A DNA stretch of 64,000 nt from Streptomyces xanthophaeus (GTDB taxonomy: Bacteria > Actinomycetota > Actinomycetes > Streptomycetales > Streptomycetaceae), in the NCBI RefSeq assembly GCF_030440515.1, contig NZ_CP076543.1:5900501-5964500 (forward strand), given 5' to 3'. Position numbers and translations under genes: made by a program. Positions 8,165-18,512 of this stretch are shown piece after piece. Numbering within the stretch: position 1 is the first letter of the stretch; each line of letters begins with the position of its first letter. A model generated the notes under the pieces. That model was not told the origin of the DNA. It did not search any database and saw only the letters and a program-made list of their open reading frames with translations.

Positions 8165-10186
8165 GTGAGCCCGCAGGAGCCGCCCCGGCGGCGGGTGCCC
8201 GGACCGGCCAGGCCACCGCGGGCCGGCGACCGGGCCCGGGCCACCGCCCGCCCGGCCTCGCGCCCGGCGACCCGGCGGCCGGCGGGCCCCCGTACCCCGC
8301 ACACGATCCGGCTCGGCAGCCCGCGGCCCCGGCTGCGCCTGGTCAGCGTCGGCCTGACCCTCGTCATGCTGGCCTTCGTGGTCCGCCTGCTCCAGGTCCA
8401 GGCCGTCGACGCCGCGGCGTTCTCCGCCGAGGCCTCCAAGAACCGCTACACGAGCGTCAAGCTGGCCGCCGAGCGCGGTGAGATCACCGACCGCCGCGGC
8501 GTGGCCCTCGCCACCAGCGTCGACGCGTACGACATCACCGCCGACCCGAAGATGTTCACCCCGCAGGACAGCAAGGCCCCGGACGCCCCGCAGCAGGCCG
8601 CCGCCCTCCTCGCGCCCATCCTCGGCAAGGACGCCAAGGAGCTCGCCCAGCGGCTGAGCACCAAGAACTCCCGGTACGTCGTCCTCGCTCAGCGCCAGAC
8701 CCCCCAGGTCTGGAACCAGATCAAGGACCTCAAGCGGGTCTTCGCGGACAAGGCGGCGGCCGACAAGCGCAGCAACGGCCCCGGCGCCAACGTCCTCGCC
8801 GGCGTGTTCAAGGAGACCAGCAGCAAGCGCGTGTACCCGAACGGCGACCTCGCCGCCGGGATACTGGGCTACGTCAACGCCGAGGGCAAGGGCGGCGGCG
8901 GCCTGGAGTCCTCCCTCGACAAGAAGCTGTCGGGCAAGGACGGCGAGATCACCTACGCCCAGTCCGGCGGCCGCCAGGTCCCCACCGCCGACTCCAACGA
9001 GAAGCCCGCCGTCCCCGGCGAGGACATCCAGCTGACCATCGACCGGGACATCCAGTGGGCGGCGCAGAGCGCGATCGCCGAGCAGGTCCAGAAGTCCGAG
9101 GCCGACCGCGGCTACGTCATCGTCCAGGACACCCGCACCGGCGAGGTACTGGCCATGGCCAACGCCCCGGGCTTCGACCCCAACGACCTGACCCGGGCCC
9201 GTTCCACCGCCATGGGCAACGCCGCGCTCCAGGACGTGTACGAGCCCGGCTCCACCGCCAAGGTCATGTCGATGGCCGCCGTGCTGGAGGAGAAGAAGGC
9301 CACCCCGGAGACCCGGGTCGAGGTCCCCAACCGGCTGCACCGCGGCGACCGGCTGTTCAAGGACGACATCGACCACCCGACCTGGTACCTGACCCTCAAC
9401 GGGGTCCTCGCCAAGTCCTCCAACATCGGCACCATCCTGGCCACCGGCCAGCTCGGCCCCACCCAGCCCGAGGCCAACAAGGTCCTGCACTCCTACCTGA
9501 CCAAGTTCGGCATCGGCCGGCCCACCGGCCTGAACTACCCCCGCGAGTCCCGCGGCATCCTCGCCGACCCCAAGGACTGGTCCACCTCCCAGCAGTACAC
9601 GATCCCCTTCGGCCAGGGACTCTCCCTCAACGCCATGCAGGCGGCCTCCGTGTACTCGACCATCGCCAACGGCGGGGTCCGCATCGAACCGACGCTCGTA
9701 CGCGGCACCAAGGGCCCCGACGGCCGCTTCACCCCGGCCCCGGCCCCCGAACGCAGCCGCGTGGTCAGTGCCGAGACCGCCAAGGCCCTCGCCGAAATGC
9801 TCGAATCCGTGGTCGACGACCAGGAGGGCACCGGCACCAAGGCGCGGATCCCCGGCTACCGGGTCGGCGGCAAGACCGGCACCTCCAACCGGGTGGATCC
9901 GGCCACCGGCCGCTACAAGGGCTACACCGCCTCCTTCGCCGGATTCGCACCCGCGGACAACCCGCGCATCACCGTCTACTGCGCCATCCAGAACCCCACG
10001 AAGGGCAGCTACTTCGGCGGCCAGATCTGCGGCCCCATCTACAAGAAGGTCATGGAGTTCGCGCTCAAGACCCTCCAGGTGGCCCCCACGGGAACCGCAC
10101 CTGCCGGGCTTCCCGTCACCTACGACGCCGCTCCTCAGCCCGCCGCGCAGCCCGCCCCGCAGCCCAGTCCGCAGCCCGGTCAGTGA
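8165..10186 (+). CDS. ftsI: Septal class B penicillin-binding protein FtsI (PBP3)
   Basis: The 673-residue septal transpeptidase cross-links peptidoglycan at the division site. A basic cytoplasmic N-terminus is followed by a membrane anchor near residues 58-80, a dimerisation domain and the transpeptidase domain. The active-site motifs are intact: Ser363-Thr-Ala-Lys366, Ser418-Ser-Asn420 and Lys570-Thr-Gly572. A Pro/Gln-rich tail ends the protein. The GTG start at 8165 follows the repeat-filled gap. It is expected to pair with FtsW, encoded downstream. Confidence 0.95.
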   Translation: MSPQEPPRRRVPGPARPPRAGDRARATARPASRPATRRPAGPRTPHTIRLGSPRPRLRLVSVGLTLVMLAFVVRLLQVQAVDAAAFSAEASKNRYTSVKLAAERGEITDRRGVALATSVDAYDITADPKMFTPQDSKAPDAPQQAAALLAPILGKDAKELAQRLSTKNSRYVVLAQRQTPQVWNQIKDLKRVFADKAAADKRSNGPGANVLAGVFKETSSKRVYPNGDLAAGILGYVNAEGKGGGGLESSLDKKLSGKDGEITYAQSGGRQVPTADSNEKPAVPGEDIQLTIDRDIQWAAQSAIAEQVQKSEADRGYVIVQDTRTGEVLAMANAPGFDPNDLTRARSTAMGNAALQDVYEPGSTAKVMSMAAVLEEKKATPETRVEVPNRLHRGDRLFKDDIDHPTWYLTLNGVLAKSSNIGTILATGQLGPTQPEANKVLHSYLTKFGIGRPTGLNYPRESRGILADPKDWSTSQQYTIPFGQGLSLNAMQAASVYSTIANGGVRIEPTLVRGTKGPDGRFTPAPAPERSRVVSAETAKALAEMLESVVDDQEGTGTKARIPGYRVGGKTGTSNRVDPATGRYKGYTASFAGFAPADNPRITVYCAIQNPTKGSYFGGQICGPIYKKVMEFALKTLQVAPTGTAPAGLPVTYDAAPQPAAQPAPQPSPQPGQ

Positions 10187-10230
10187 CCCACAGCCAGGCC
10201 GGCCCGCCAGAAAAGCGTGAGGCACCATCA

Positions 10231-11955
10231 GTGACAACCATCACCCCGAAACCCGGGAACCCGACGACCGCCGAGGCCGAGGCCGGGGCCTCATTTCGCG
10301 GGCGGCCCGCCGCGCCCGGTACGCTCACCGCCGTGCCCCACGCTGATCAGCCCAGAAAGACCCAGAAAGCCCCGGCAACGCCGCCGGGAGCGCCCCGGCC
10401 CGCGTCGGCCAGCCCGAGCCCGCTGGGCGAGCTGGCCACCCTGCTGGGCATCCCGGCGCCCGGCGCGGCGCAGATCACCGGCATCACGCACGACTCCCGT
10501 GCGGTGCGCCCCGGTGACCTGTACGCGGCCCTGCCGGGAGCCAGGACGCACGGCGCCGACTTCGCCGCCCAGGCGGCCGGTCTCGGCGCCGCCGCCGTGC
10601 TGACCGACCCCGCAGGGGCGGAGCGCGCCGCGGCGACCGGCCTGCCGGTCCTGACCGTCGACGACCCGCGCGGCCGGATGGGAGAGCTCGCCGCCGCGAT
10701 CTACGGGCGCCCCGGTGAGGGCCTGCTCCAGATCGGCATCACCGGCACTTCCGGCAAGACCACCACGGCGTACCTCGTCGAGGGCGGCCTGCGCGCGGCG
10801 GGCCGCAGCACCGGACTGGTCGGCACCGTCGAGATGCGCATCGGCGACGAGCGCATCAAGTCCGAGCGGACCACCCCCGAGGCCACCGACCTCCAGGCCC
10901 TCTTCGCGGTCATGCGCGAACGCGGGGTCGAGGCCGTGGCCATGGAGGTCTCCAGCCACGCCCTGGTGCTCGGCCGGGTCGACGGCTGCGTCTTCGACGT
11001 CGCCGTCTTCAACAACCTGAGCCCGGAGCACATGGAGTTCCACTCCGGCATGGAGGACTACTTCCAGGCCAAGGCGGGGCTCTTCACCGCCCGCCGGGCC
11101 CGCCTGGGCGTGGTCAACCTCGACGACGAGTACGGCCGCCGCCTGGCCAAGGAGGCCACCGTCCCGGTCGTCACCTTCTCCGCCGCCGGCGACCCGGCCG
11201 CCGACTGGCGTGCCGAGGACGTGGTCTTCGGCCCGGCGAGCTCCACCCTGACCCTGCTGGGCCCCGAAGGACAGCGCGTCCGCGCCACCGCGCCGCTGCC
11301 CGGCCCGTTCAACGTCGCCAACACCGTCGCCGCGATCGTCACGCTCGCCGCCGCCGGCCTCGACCCGCAGACCGCCGCCGACGGCGTCGCCGCGGTCCCC
11401 GGGGTCCCCGGCCGGCTGGAGCGGGTGGACGCGGGACAGCCGTACCTCGCCGTCGTCGACTACGCGCACAAGACGGACGCCGTGGAATCGGTGCTGCGCG
11501 CGCTGCGCGAGGTCACCGAGGGCAAGCTGCACATCGTGCTCGGCTGCGGCGGCGACCGTGACACCACCAAGCGCGGCCCGATGGGGGCCGCGGCCGCCCG
11601 GTTCGCCGACGTGGCCGTCCTGACCTCCGACAACCCGCGCTCCGAGGACCCGCTCGCGATCCTCGCCGCGATGTTCGAAGGCGCCGTGTCCGTGCCGCCC
11701 GCAGAGCGGGGCACCGTCCTGGTCGACGCCGACCGGGCCGCCGCCATCGCGGCCGCCGTCGCCCGCGCCCGGCCCGGTGACACCGTCCTGGTGGCCGGCA
11801 AGGGGCACGAGCAGGGCCAGGACACCGCCGGTGTCGTACGCCCCTTCGACGACCGCGAGGTGCTCCGCGCCGCGATCGAGCACCAGGCCGTGCCCGACCG
11901 GACGGCCGCGCCCGACGAAACGACCCAGGTCCGACAGGCCGAGGTGAACCAGTGA
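10231..11955 (+). CDS. murE: UDP-MurNAc-tripeptide synthetase MurE
   Basis: The 574-residue ATP-dependent ligase adds diaminopimelate to UDP-MurNAc-L-Ala-D-Glu; Streptomyces walls carry the LL form. The ATP loop GITGTSGKTTTAYL, the SERTTPEATD region and DNPRSEDP, typical of diaminopimelate-adding enzymes, are present. The first 65 or so residues form a low-complexity N-terminal extension before the Mur fold. The GTG at 10231 is chosen because GTGAGG lies 8 bases upstream; a later GTG at 10333 would remove much of the extension. The stop overlaps murF as GTGA. Confidence 0.94.
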   Translation: MTTITPKPGNPTTAEAEAGASFRGRPAAPGTLTAVPHADQPRKTQKAPATPPGAPRPASASPSPLGELATLLGIPAPGAAQITGITHDSRAVRPGDLYAALPGARTHGADFAAQAAGLGAAAVLTDPAGAERAAATGLPVLTVDDPRGRMGELAAAIYGRPGEGLLQIGITGTSGKTTTAYLVEGGLRAAGRSTGLVGTVEMRIGDERIKSERTTPEATDLQALFAVMRERGVEAVAMEVSSHALVLGRVDGCVFDVAVFNNLSPEHMEFHSGMEDYFQAKAGLFTARRARLGVVNLDDEYGRRLAKEATVPVVTFSAAGDPAADWRAEDVVFGPASSTLTLLGPEGQRVRATAPLPGPFNVANTVAAIVTLAAAGLDPQTAADGVAAVPGVPGRLERVDAGQPYLAVVDYAHKTDAVESVLRALREVTEGKLHIVLGCGGDRDTTKRGPMGAAAARFADVAVLTSDNPRSEDPLAILAAMFEGAVSVPPAERGTVLVDADRAAAIAAAVARARPGDTVLVAGKGHEQGQDTAGVVRPFDDREVLRAAIEHQAVPDRTAAPDETTQVRQAEVNQ

Positions 11956-13382
11956 TCGCCCTTTCCCTCGCCGAGATCGCCGACATCACCGGCGGGCGGC
12001 CCCACGACATACCGGATCCGTCCGTCCAGGTCACCGGCCCCGTGGTCTACGACTCCCGTGAGGTCGGGCCGGGCAGCCTGTTCGCCGCCTTCGTCGGCGA
12101 GCGGGTCGACGGCCACGACTACGCGCAGCGCGCGGTGTCCGCCGGGGCCGTGGGCGTCCTCGCGACCCGGCCCGTCGGCGTACCGGCCATCGTGGTCCCC
12201 GACGTGGTGGCCGCCCTCGGCGCACTCGCCCGGGCCGTGGTCACCCGCCTGGGCACCGACGTCGTGGCGCTCACCGGATCCGCCGGCAAGACCTCCACCA
12301 AGGACCTGATCGCGCAGGTGCTGCAGCACCACGCGCCCACCGTGTGGACCCCCGGGAACCTCAACAACGAGATCGGCCTGCCGATCACGACGCTGCGCGT
12401 CACCGAGGACACCCAGCACCTGGTCCTGGAGATGGGCGCCCGCGGCATCGGCCACATCCGCTACCTCACCGGACTGACGCCCCCGCGCATCGGTCTGGTC
12501 CTCAACGTCGGCACCGCCCACATCGGCGAGTTCGGCGGCCGTGAGCAGATCGCGCAGGCCAAGGGGGAGCTGGTCGAGGCCCTGCCGTCCGAGGCGGAGG
12601 GCGGAGTCGCCGTCCTCAACGCCGATGACCTGCTGGTTCGTGAGATGGCCGGGCGCACGAAGGCCCGTACGGTCCTGTTCGGTGAGGCCGAGGACGCCGA
12701 AATCCGGGCCACCGAAGTCCGCATGACGGACAGGGGGCAGGCTTCCTTCACACTGCACACACCGACCGGGTGCAGCGACGTGACCTTGCGGCTGTACGGT
12801 GAGCACCACGTGTCGAACGCGCTCGCCGCGGCCGCCGTCGCCCATGTACTGGGCATGTCCGCACAGGAGATCGCCACGGCGCTCTCCGGGGCGGGCACGC
12901 TGTCCCGGTGGCGGATGGAGGTCACCGAGCGGGCGGACGGTGTGACGATCGTCAACGACGCCTACAACGCGAACCCCGAGTCCATGCGGGCCGCACTCCG
13001 CGCGCTCGCCGCGATGGGCGGTGCCGGCAGGGCGAACGGGGGACGCACGTGGGCGGTGCTCGGCCCGATGGCCGAGCTCGGAGACGACGCTCTCGCCGAG
13101 CACGACGCGGTCGGACGACTTGTCGTCCGGCTCAACGTGAGCAAGCTCGTCGCAGTCGGGGGCAGGGAAGCATCCTGGCTGCAACTGGGCGCATATAACG
13201 AGGGTTCGTGGGGTGAGGAGTCGGTGCTCGTGTCCGACGCACAGGCGGCGGTCGACCTGTTGCGCAGTGAACTGCGCCCGGGTGACGTCGTGCTGGTGAA
13301 GGCTTCCAGGTCGGCCGGTCTGGAGCGGGTGGCCCAGGGCCTTCTCGACAGCACTGTCGAGGGCGAGGTCGCCGACCGATGA
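11952..13382 (+). CDS. murF: UDP-MurNAc-tripeptide-D-Ala-D-Ala ligase MurF
   Basis: The 476-residue ATP-dependent ligase adds the D-Ala-D-Ala dipeptide to complete the UDP-MurNAc-pentapeptide. The ATP loop TGSAGKTSTKD, the WTPGNLNNEIGLP region and the C-terminal VLGPMAELGDDA motif are present. The GTG start overlaps the murE stop by four bases and the TGA overlaps the mraY ATG in the same way, so this part of the cluster is translated as one coupled unit. Confidence 0.96.
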   Translation: MIALSLAEIADITGGRPHDIPDPSVQVTGPVVYDSREVGPGSLFAAFVGERVDGHDYAQRAVSAGAVGVLATRPVGVPAIVVPDVVAALGALARAVVTRLGTDVVALTGSAGKTSTKDLIAQVLQHHAPTVWTPGNLNNEIGLPITTLRVTEDTQHLVLEMGARGIGHIRYLTGLTPPRIGLVLNVGTAHIGEFGGREQIAQAKGELVEALPSEAEGGVAVLNADDLLVREMAGRTKARTVLFGEAEDAEIRATEVRMTDRGQASFTLHTPTGCSDVTLRLYGEHHVSNALAAAAVAHVLGMSAQEIATALSGAGTLSRWRMEVTERADGVTIVNDAYNANPESMRAALRALAAMGGAGRANGGRTWAVLGPMAELGDDALAEHDAVGRLVVRLNVSKLVAVGGREASWLQLGAYNEGSWGEESVLVSDAQAAVDLLRSELRPGDVVLVKASRSAGLERVAQGLLDSTVEGEVADR

Positions 13383-14449
13383 GGCAGATCCTGTTCGCCG
13401 GTGTCATCGGCATGTTCCTCACCGTCATCGGCACCCCGCTGCTGATCAAGCTGCTCGCCCGCAAGGGCTACGGCCAGTTCATCCGCGACGACGGCCCCCG
13501 CGGCCACGCCGGGAAGAAGGGCACGCCCACCATGGGCGGTATCTCCTTCATCCTGGCGACGCTCATCGCGTACGCCCTCACGAAGGTCCTCACCGGTGAG
13601 GAGCCGAGCTTCTCGGGCCTGCTCGTCCTGTTCCTGATGGCGGGCATGGGCCTCGTCGGGTACCTGGACGACTACATCAAGATCGTCAAGCGGCGTTCGC
13701 TGGGTCTGCGGGCCAAGGCGAAGATGTCCGGCCAGCTGATCGTCGGCATCGCCTTCGCGGTACTGGCCCTCCAGTTCAAGGACTCCCGCGGGCTGACCCC
13801 GGCCTCCACCAAGCTGTCGTTCGTCACGGACTTCGGCTGGGCGATAGGTCCGGTGCTGTTCGTGGTCTGGGCGCTGTTCATGATCCTGGCGATGTCCAAC
13901 GGCGTGAACCTCACGGACGGTCTGGACGGTCTCGCGACCGGCGCCGCCGTGATGGTCTTCGGCGCCTACACCTTCATCGGTGTCTGGCAGTTCCAGGAGT
14001 CCTGCGCCAGGGCCGGTGACCTCACCAACCCGAACGCGTGCTTCGAGGTGCGCGACCCCCTCGACCTCGCGGTCGTCGCCTCCGCCCTCATGGGCGCCTG
14101 CTTCGGCTTCCTGTGGTGGAACACCTCGCCCGCCAAGATCTTCATGGGTGACACCGGCTCGCTCGCCCTCGGCGGCGCGCTCGCGGGCCTCGCCATCTGC
14201 TCCCGCACGGAGTTCCTGATGGCGCTCCTCGGCGGCCTCTTCGTGCTCATCACGATGTCGGTCGTCATCCAGGTCGGTTCCTTCAAGATGACCGGCAAGC
14301 GGGTCTTCCGGATGGCGCCACTGCAGCACCACTTCGAGCTCAAGGGCTGGTCCGAGGTACTGGTCGTGGTCCGCTTCTGGATCATCCAGGGTATGTGCGT
14401 GATCGTTGGTCTCGGTCTCTTCTACGCGGGATGGGCAGCCGACAAGTGA
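13379..14449 (+). CDS. mraY: Phospho-MurNAc-pentapeptide transferase MraY
   Basis: The 356-residue polytopic membrane enzyme transfers phospho-MurNAc-pentapeptide to undecaprenyl phosphate to form lipid I. About ten transmembrane helices are visible, with the catalytic-region motifs GYLDDYIK, NLTDGLDGLATG and FMGDTGSLALGG and the terminal PLQHHFE loop. The ATG start overlaps the murF stop as ATGA and the stop overlaps the murD start as GTGA. Confidence 0.97.
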   Translation: MRQILFAGVIGMFLTVIGTPLLIKLLARKGYGQFIRDDGPRGHAGKKGTPTMGGISFILATLIAYALTKVLTGEEPSFSGLLVLFLMAGMGLVGYLDDYIKIVKRRSLGLRAKAKMSGQLIVGIAFAVLALQFKDSRGLTPASTKLSFVTDFGWAIGPVLFVVWALFMILAMSNGVNLTDGLDGLATGAAVMVFGAYTFIGVWQFQESCARAGDLTNPNACFEVRDPLDLAVVASALMGACFGFLWWNTSPAKIFMGDTGSLALGGALAGLAICSRTEFLMALLGGLFVLITMSVVIQVGSFKMTGKRVFRMAPLQHHFELKGWSEVLVVVRFWIIQGMCVIVGLGLFYAGWAADK

Positions 14450-15948
14450 CGTCCTGGCAGGACAAGAACATCACCGTCGCCGGTCTCGGCGTGAGCGGCA
14501 TCAGTGCCGCCCGCGCCCTGGCCGGCCTCGGCGCAGTGGTGACCGTCGTCGACAACGGTGACGGTGACGCGCACCGCGCCCGGGCCGCCGAGCTCGCGGC
14601 GGAGGGCATCACCGTCCGCCTCGGCCGCCTGGCGGACGGCGGGCACGCGGGCGAAGTACTGCCCGAGGGCACCGAACTGGTCGTCACCTCGCCGGGCTGG
14701 AAGCCCGACAGCCCGCTGTTCGAGGCCGCCGCCAAGGCCGGCGTGGACGTGGTCGGGGACGTGGAGATCGCCTGGCTGCTGCGCGAGGTCGGCCAGGAGC
14801 TGCGCGCCGCGCGCTCGGGCCAGGACGCGGCCGCAGCCCCCCGCAGGGCCCCGGCCCCCTGGCTCGCCATCACCGGCACCAACGGCAAGACCACCACCAC
14901 CCAGATGCTGGCGTCGATCCTGAAGGCCGCGGGGCTGCGCACCGCCGCCGTCGGCAACATCGGCACCCCGATCATCGACGTGGTGCTCGGCGAGCAGGAG
15001 TACGACGTGCTCGCCGTCGAACTCTCCAGCTACCAGCTGCACTGGGCGCCCTCGCTGCGCGTCCACTCGGCGGCCGTCCTGAACCTGGCCCCCGACCACC
15101 TCGACTGGCACGGCTCGATGCAGGCGTACGCCGCCGACAAGGGCCGGATCTACGAGGGCAACACGGTCGCCTGCGTCTACAACGTCGCCGACCCGGCCAC
15201 CGAGAACCTGGTCATGGAAGCGGACGTCGAAGAGGGCTGCCGCGCGATCGGCTTCACCCTCGGCGCCCCCGGCCCCTCCATGCTCGGCGTCGTCGACGGC
15301 ATCCTCGTCGACCGGGCCTTCGTGGAGAACCGGCAGAAGAACGCCCAGGAGCTCGCCGAGGTCACGGACGTCAACCCGCCGGCCCCGCACAACATCGCCA
15401 ACGCGCTCGCCGCCGCGGCCCTGGCCCGTGCCTTCGGCGTGGAGCCGCGCGCGGTCCGCGACGGGCTGCGCGACTTCCGCCCCGACGCCCACCGCGTCGC
15501 GTACGTGGACGAGGTCGCCTCGGTCACCTACATCGACGACTCCAAGGCCACCAACACGCACGCGGCCGAGGCCTCCCTCGCGGCCTTCGAGCCGGTCGTC
15601 TGGATCGCCGGCGGCCTCGCCAAGGGCGCGACCTTCGACGAGCTCGTGAAGAACGCCGCGAAGCGGCTGCGCGGCGCCGTGCTGATCGGCGCCGACCGGG
15701 CGCTCATCGCCGAGGCGCTGGCGCGACACGCCCCCGAGGTCCCGGTCGTCGACCTCGACCGGACCGACACTGGGGCGATGCTCGCAGCGGTCCGGGAAGC
15801 CGCCGCGCTCGCCGAGCCCGGCGACACGGTCCTGCTGGCACCTGCCTGTGCCTCGATGGACATGTTCGCGAACTACAACAAGCGTGGGGACGCATTCGCC
15901 GACGCGGTGCGCGAACTGGCCGCCGAGAACGCTGCGGACACGGCCTAG
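14446..15948 (+). CDS. murD: UDP-MurNAc-L-Ala:D-Glu ligase MurD
   Basis: The roughly 500-residue cytoplasmic ligase adds D-glutamate. The N-terminal UDP-binding fold begins NITVAGLGVSGISAAR, the ATP loop is GTNGKTTTTQML, and the C-terminal domain holds YIDDSKATNTHA. The GTG at 14446 overlaps the mraY stop as GTGA, the pattern of the neighbouring genes; an in-frame ATG at 14431 inside mraY is an equally possible start five codons earlier. A 70-base gap separates it from ftsW. Confidence 0.95.
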   Translation: MTSWQDKNITVAGLGVSGISAARALAGLGAVVTVVDNGDGDAHRARAAELAAEGITVRLGRLADGGHAGEVLPEGTELVVTSPGWKPDSPLFEAAAKAGVDVVGDVEIAWLLREVGQELRAARSGQDAAAAPRRAPAPWLAITGTNGKTTTTQMLASILKAAGLRTAAVGNIGTPIIDVVLGEQEYDVLAVELSSYQLHWAPSLRVHSAAVLNLAPDHLDWHGSMQAYAADKGRIYEGNTVACVYNVADPATENLVMEADVEEGCRAIGFTLGAPGPSMLGVVDGILVDRAFVENRQKNAQELAEVTDVNPPAPHNIANALAAAALARAFGVEPRAVRDGLRDFRPDAHRVAYVDEVASVTYIDDSKATNTHAAEASLAAFEPVVWIAGGLAKGATFDELVKNAAKRLRGAVLIGADRALIAEALARHAPEVPVVDLDRTDTGAMLAAVREAAALAEPGDTVLLAPACASMDMFANYNKRGDAFADAVRELAAENAADTA

Positions 15949-16018
15949 GCCGGGGGCTCCGGGACAGGTTCCCTCCGGCCGGCAGCTCGCCTCGTACGAG
16001 TGGAGGGGAAGATCACAG

Positions 16019-17380
16019 ATGCCGGCCAAGCAGATGCTGCCGGGGCGGCGGCCGTCCGCCGTGAAGGCGCAGGGCCGCAAGCGCCCTGCGGTGCGTTCGA
16101 AGCGGCCCGCCGGGCGCGGGCCGCTGACCCGTCTGCGGCGTACGCAGCGGCAGTTGCAGAAGGCCTGGGACCGCCCGCTCACCGCCTATTACCTGATCTT
16201 CGGCAGTTCCCTGCTCATCACCGTGCTCGGTCTGGTGATGGTGTACTCCGCCTCGATGATCAAGGCCCTCCAGCTCGGCCTCGGCGACGCGTACTTCTTC
16301 AAGAAGCAGTTCCTGGCCGCCCTCATCGGCGGCGCACTCCTGCTGGTCGCCTCCCGGATGCCGGTCAAACTGCACCGGGCGCTCTCGTACCCGGTGCTCG
16401 CCGGCACGCTCTTCCTGATGGTCCTGGTCCAAGTACCGGGGATAGGCGTCTCGATCAACGGCAACCAGAATTGGATCTCCCTTGGCGGTCCGTTCATGCT
16501 GCAGCCCAGTGAGTTCGGCAAACTGGCACTGATCCTGTGGGGCGCCGACCTGCTGGCACGCAAGGGCGACAAGGGGCTGCTGAGCCAGTGGAAGCACCTG
16601 CTGGTGCCGCTGGTCCCGGTGGCCTTCCTGCTGCTCGGGCTGATCATGCTGGGCGGGGACATGGGCACCGCGATGATCCTCGGCGCCATCCTGTTCGGTC
16701 TGCTTTGGCTGGCCGGGGCCCCGACCCGGATGTTCGTCGGGGTGCTCGCCTTCGCGGGTGCGATCGTCGCACTGCTCATCAAGACGAGCCCGCACCGGAT
16801 GGACCGGCTCGAATGCCTCGGTGCGACAGAACCGGGCAAGAACGACCTTTGCTGGCAGGCCGTTCACGGGATCTACGCCCTCGCCTCGGGCGGATGGTTC
16901 GGTTCCGGCCTGGGTGCAAGTGTGGAAAAATGGGGGCAACTACCCGAAGCCCACACCGACTTCATCTTCGCCATCACCGGGGAGGAACTGGGTCTGGCGG
17001 GGACACTGTCGGTTCTCGCCCTGTTCGCGGCTCTAGGCTATGCGGGTATCCGCGTGGCCGGACGCACGGAGGATTCCTTCGTACGGTTTGCCGCGGGAGG
17101 CGTGACCACGTGGATCACGGCCCAGGCCGTGATCAACATCGGTGCGGTGCTCGGCCTGCTGCCGATCGCCGGAGTCCCGCTCCCGCTGTTCTCCTACGGA
17201 GGGTCAGCCCTGCTGCCGACCATGTTCGCGGTCGGACTGCTCATCGCCTTCGCGCGTGAGGAGCCGGCGGCGCGCGCGGCCCTCGCGATGCGACAGCCGA
17301 AGACGGGCTGGTGGCGGACCGGGGTGAGATGGAAGTCGATGAGACGGCGCGTCAAGAGGCGTCCGTCCGGAGAGCGGTGA
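16019..17380 (+). CDS. ftsW: SEDS-family septal glycosyltransferase FtsW
   Basis: The 453-residue polytopic protein polymerises lipid II at the septum together with FtsI. A basic N-terminal tail of about 55 residues precedes about ten helices. SEDS signatures include the loop GNQNWISLGG and PSEFGKLALILW, and the late motif HTDFIFAITGEELG. The ATG at 16019 follows GGAGGGG at 16002-16008; a longer frame runs back into murD and is not credible. Confidence 0.95.
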   Translation: MPAKQMLPGRRPSAVKAQGRKRPAVRSKRPAGRGPLTRLRRTQRQLQKAWDRPLTAYYLIFGSSLLITVLGLVMVYSASMIKALQLGLGDAYFFKKQFLAALIGGALLLVASRMPVKLHRALSYPVLAGTLFLMVLVQVPGIGVSINGNQNWISLGGPFMLQPSEFGKLALILWGADLLARKGDKGLLSQWKHLLVPLVPVAFLLLGLIMLGGDMGTAMILGAILFGLLWLAGAPTRMFVGVLAFAGAIVALLIKTSPHRMDRLECLGATEPGKNDLCWQAVHGIYALASGGWFGSGLGASVEKWGQLPEAHTDFIFAITGEELGLAGTLSVLALFAALGYAGIRVAGRTEDSFVRFAAGGVTTWITAQAVINIGAVLGLLPIAGVPLPLFSYGGSALLPTMFAVGLLIAFAREEPAARAALAMRQPKTGWWRTGVRWKSMRRRVKRRPSGER

Positions 17381-17386
17381 ATTTCG

Positions 17387-18481
17387 GTGCATGTCGTACT
17401 CGCCGGTGGGGGGACCGCCGGCCACATCGAGCCGGCGCTCGCCCTCGCGGACGCCCTGCGCAGGCAGGACCCTTCAGTGGGCATCACCGCCCTCGGCACG
17501 GAACGCGGACTGGAAACCCGCCTGGTGCCGGAACGCGGCTACGAGCTGGGCCTGATCCCCGCCGTGCCGCTGCCCCGCAAGCCGACCCCGGAACTGATCA
17601 CCGTCCCCGGACGGCTGCGCGGCACCATCAAGGCCGCGGAGGAGATCCTCATCCGTACCAAGGCCGACTGCGTCGTCGGCTTCGGCGGCTACGTGGCCCT
17701 GCCCGGCTACCTCGCGGCCAAGCGCCTCGGGGTGCCGATCATCGTCCACGAGGCCAACGCCCGGCCCGGACTGGCCAATAAGATCGGCTCCCGGTACGCG
17801 CACGCCGTCGCGGTCTCCACCCCCGACAGCAAGCTGCGCGGGGCCCGCTACGTGGGCATCCCGCTGCGCCGCTCCATCTCCACCCTCGACCGGGCCGCGG
17901 TCCGCCCGGAGGCGCGTGCCGCCTTCGGCCTGGACCCCAACCTGCCCACGCTGCTGGTCTCCGGCGGCTCGCAGGGCGCCCGCCGCCTCAACGAGACGAT
18001 CCAGCAGGTCGCGCCGACCCTCCAGCGCTCCGGGATCCAGATCCTGCACGCCGTCGGGCCGAAGAACGAACTGCCGCGTGTCGACAACATGCCCGGGATG
18101 CCGCCGTATGTGCCGGTACCGTACGTGGACCGGATGGATCTCGCGTACGCCGCCGCCGACATGATGCTGTGCCGCGCGGGAGCGATGACCGTCGCCGAAC
18201 TCTCCGCCGTCGGGCTTCCCGCCGCCTACGTCCCGTTGCCGATCGGCAACGGTGAACAGCGGCTCAACGCCCAGCCGGTGGTCAAGGCCGGCGGCGGCCT
18301 GCTCGTGGACGACGCGGAGCTGACGCCCGACTGGGTGCTCGGCCAGATCCTCCCGGTGCTGTCCGACCCGCACCGCCTGTACGAGATGTCCCGCGCCGCC
18401 GGTGAGTTCGGCCGCCGGGACGCCGACGAGCTCCTGGTCGGCATGGTCTACGAGGCGATCGCGGCCCACAGGTCCCGCTGA
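17387..18481 (+). CDS. murG: Lipid II synthase MurG (UDP-GlcNAc transferase)
   Basis: The 364-residue membrane-associated GT28 glycosyltransferase adds GlcNAc to lipid I. The N-terminal glycine loop [15 protein letters not shown], the [10 protein letters not shown] motif, the second loop [12 protein letters not shown] and the donor-binding [13 protein letters not shown] are all present. The GTG start lies 6 bases after the ftsW stop. Family length and all motifs are normal. Confidence 0.97.
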   Translation: MHVVLAGGGTAGHIEPALALADALRRQDPSVGITALGTERGLETRLVPERGYELGLIPAVPLPRKPTPELITVPGRLRGTIKAAEEILIRTKADCVVGFGGYVALPGYLAAKRLGVPIIVHEANARPGLANKIGSRYAHAVAVSTPDSKLRGARYVGIPLRRSISTLDRAAVRPEARAAFGLDPNLPTLLVSGGSQGARRLNETIQQVAPTLQRSGIQILHAVGPKNELPRVDNMPGMPPYVPVPYVDRMDLAYAAADMMLCRAGAMTVAELSAVGLPAAYVPLPIGNGEQRLNAQPVVKAGGGLLVDDAELTPDWVLGQILPVLSDPHRLYEMSRAAGEFGRRDADELLVGMVYEAIAAHRSR

Positions 18482-18512
18482 GGCGGGTACCGCAGACGCA
18501 GGAGGCACAGGA

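Noticed and set aside
7016..10237. A 1073-codon minus-strand frame opposite rsmH, ftsL and ftsI
   Set aside because: It crosses three conserved genes and gives a Gly/Val/Leu/Asp-rich sequence without domains, typical of antisense frames in GC-rich DNA.
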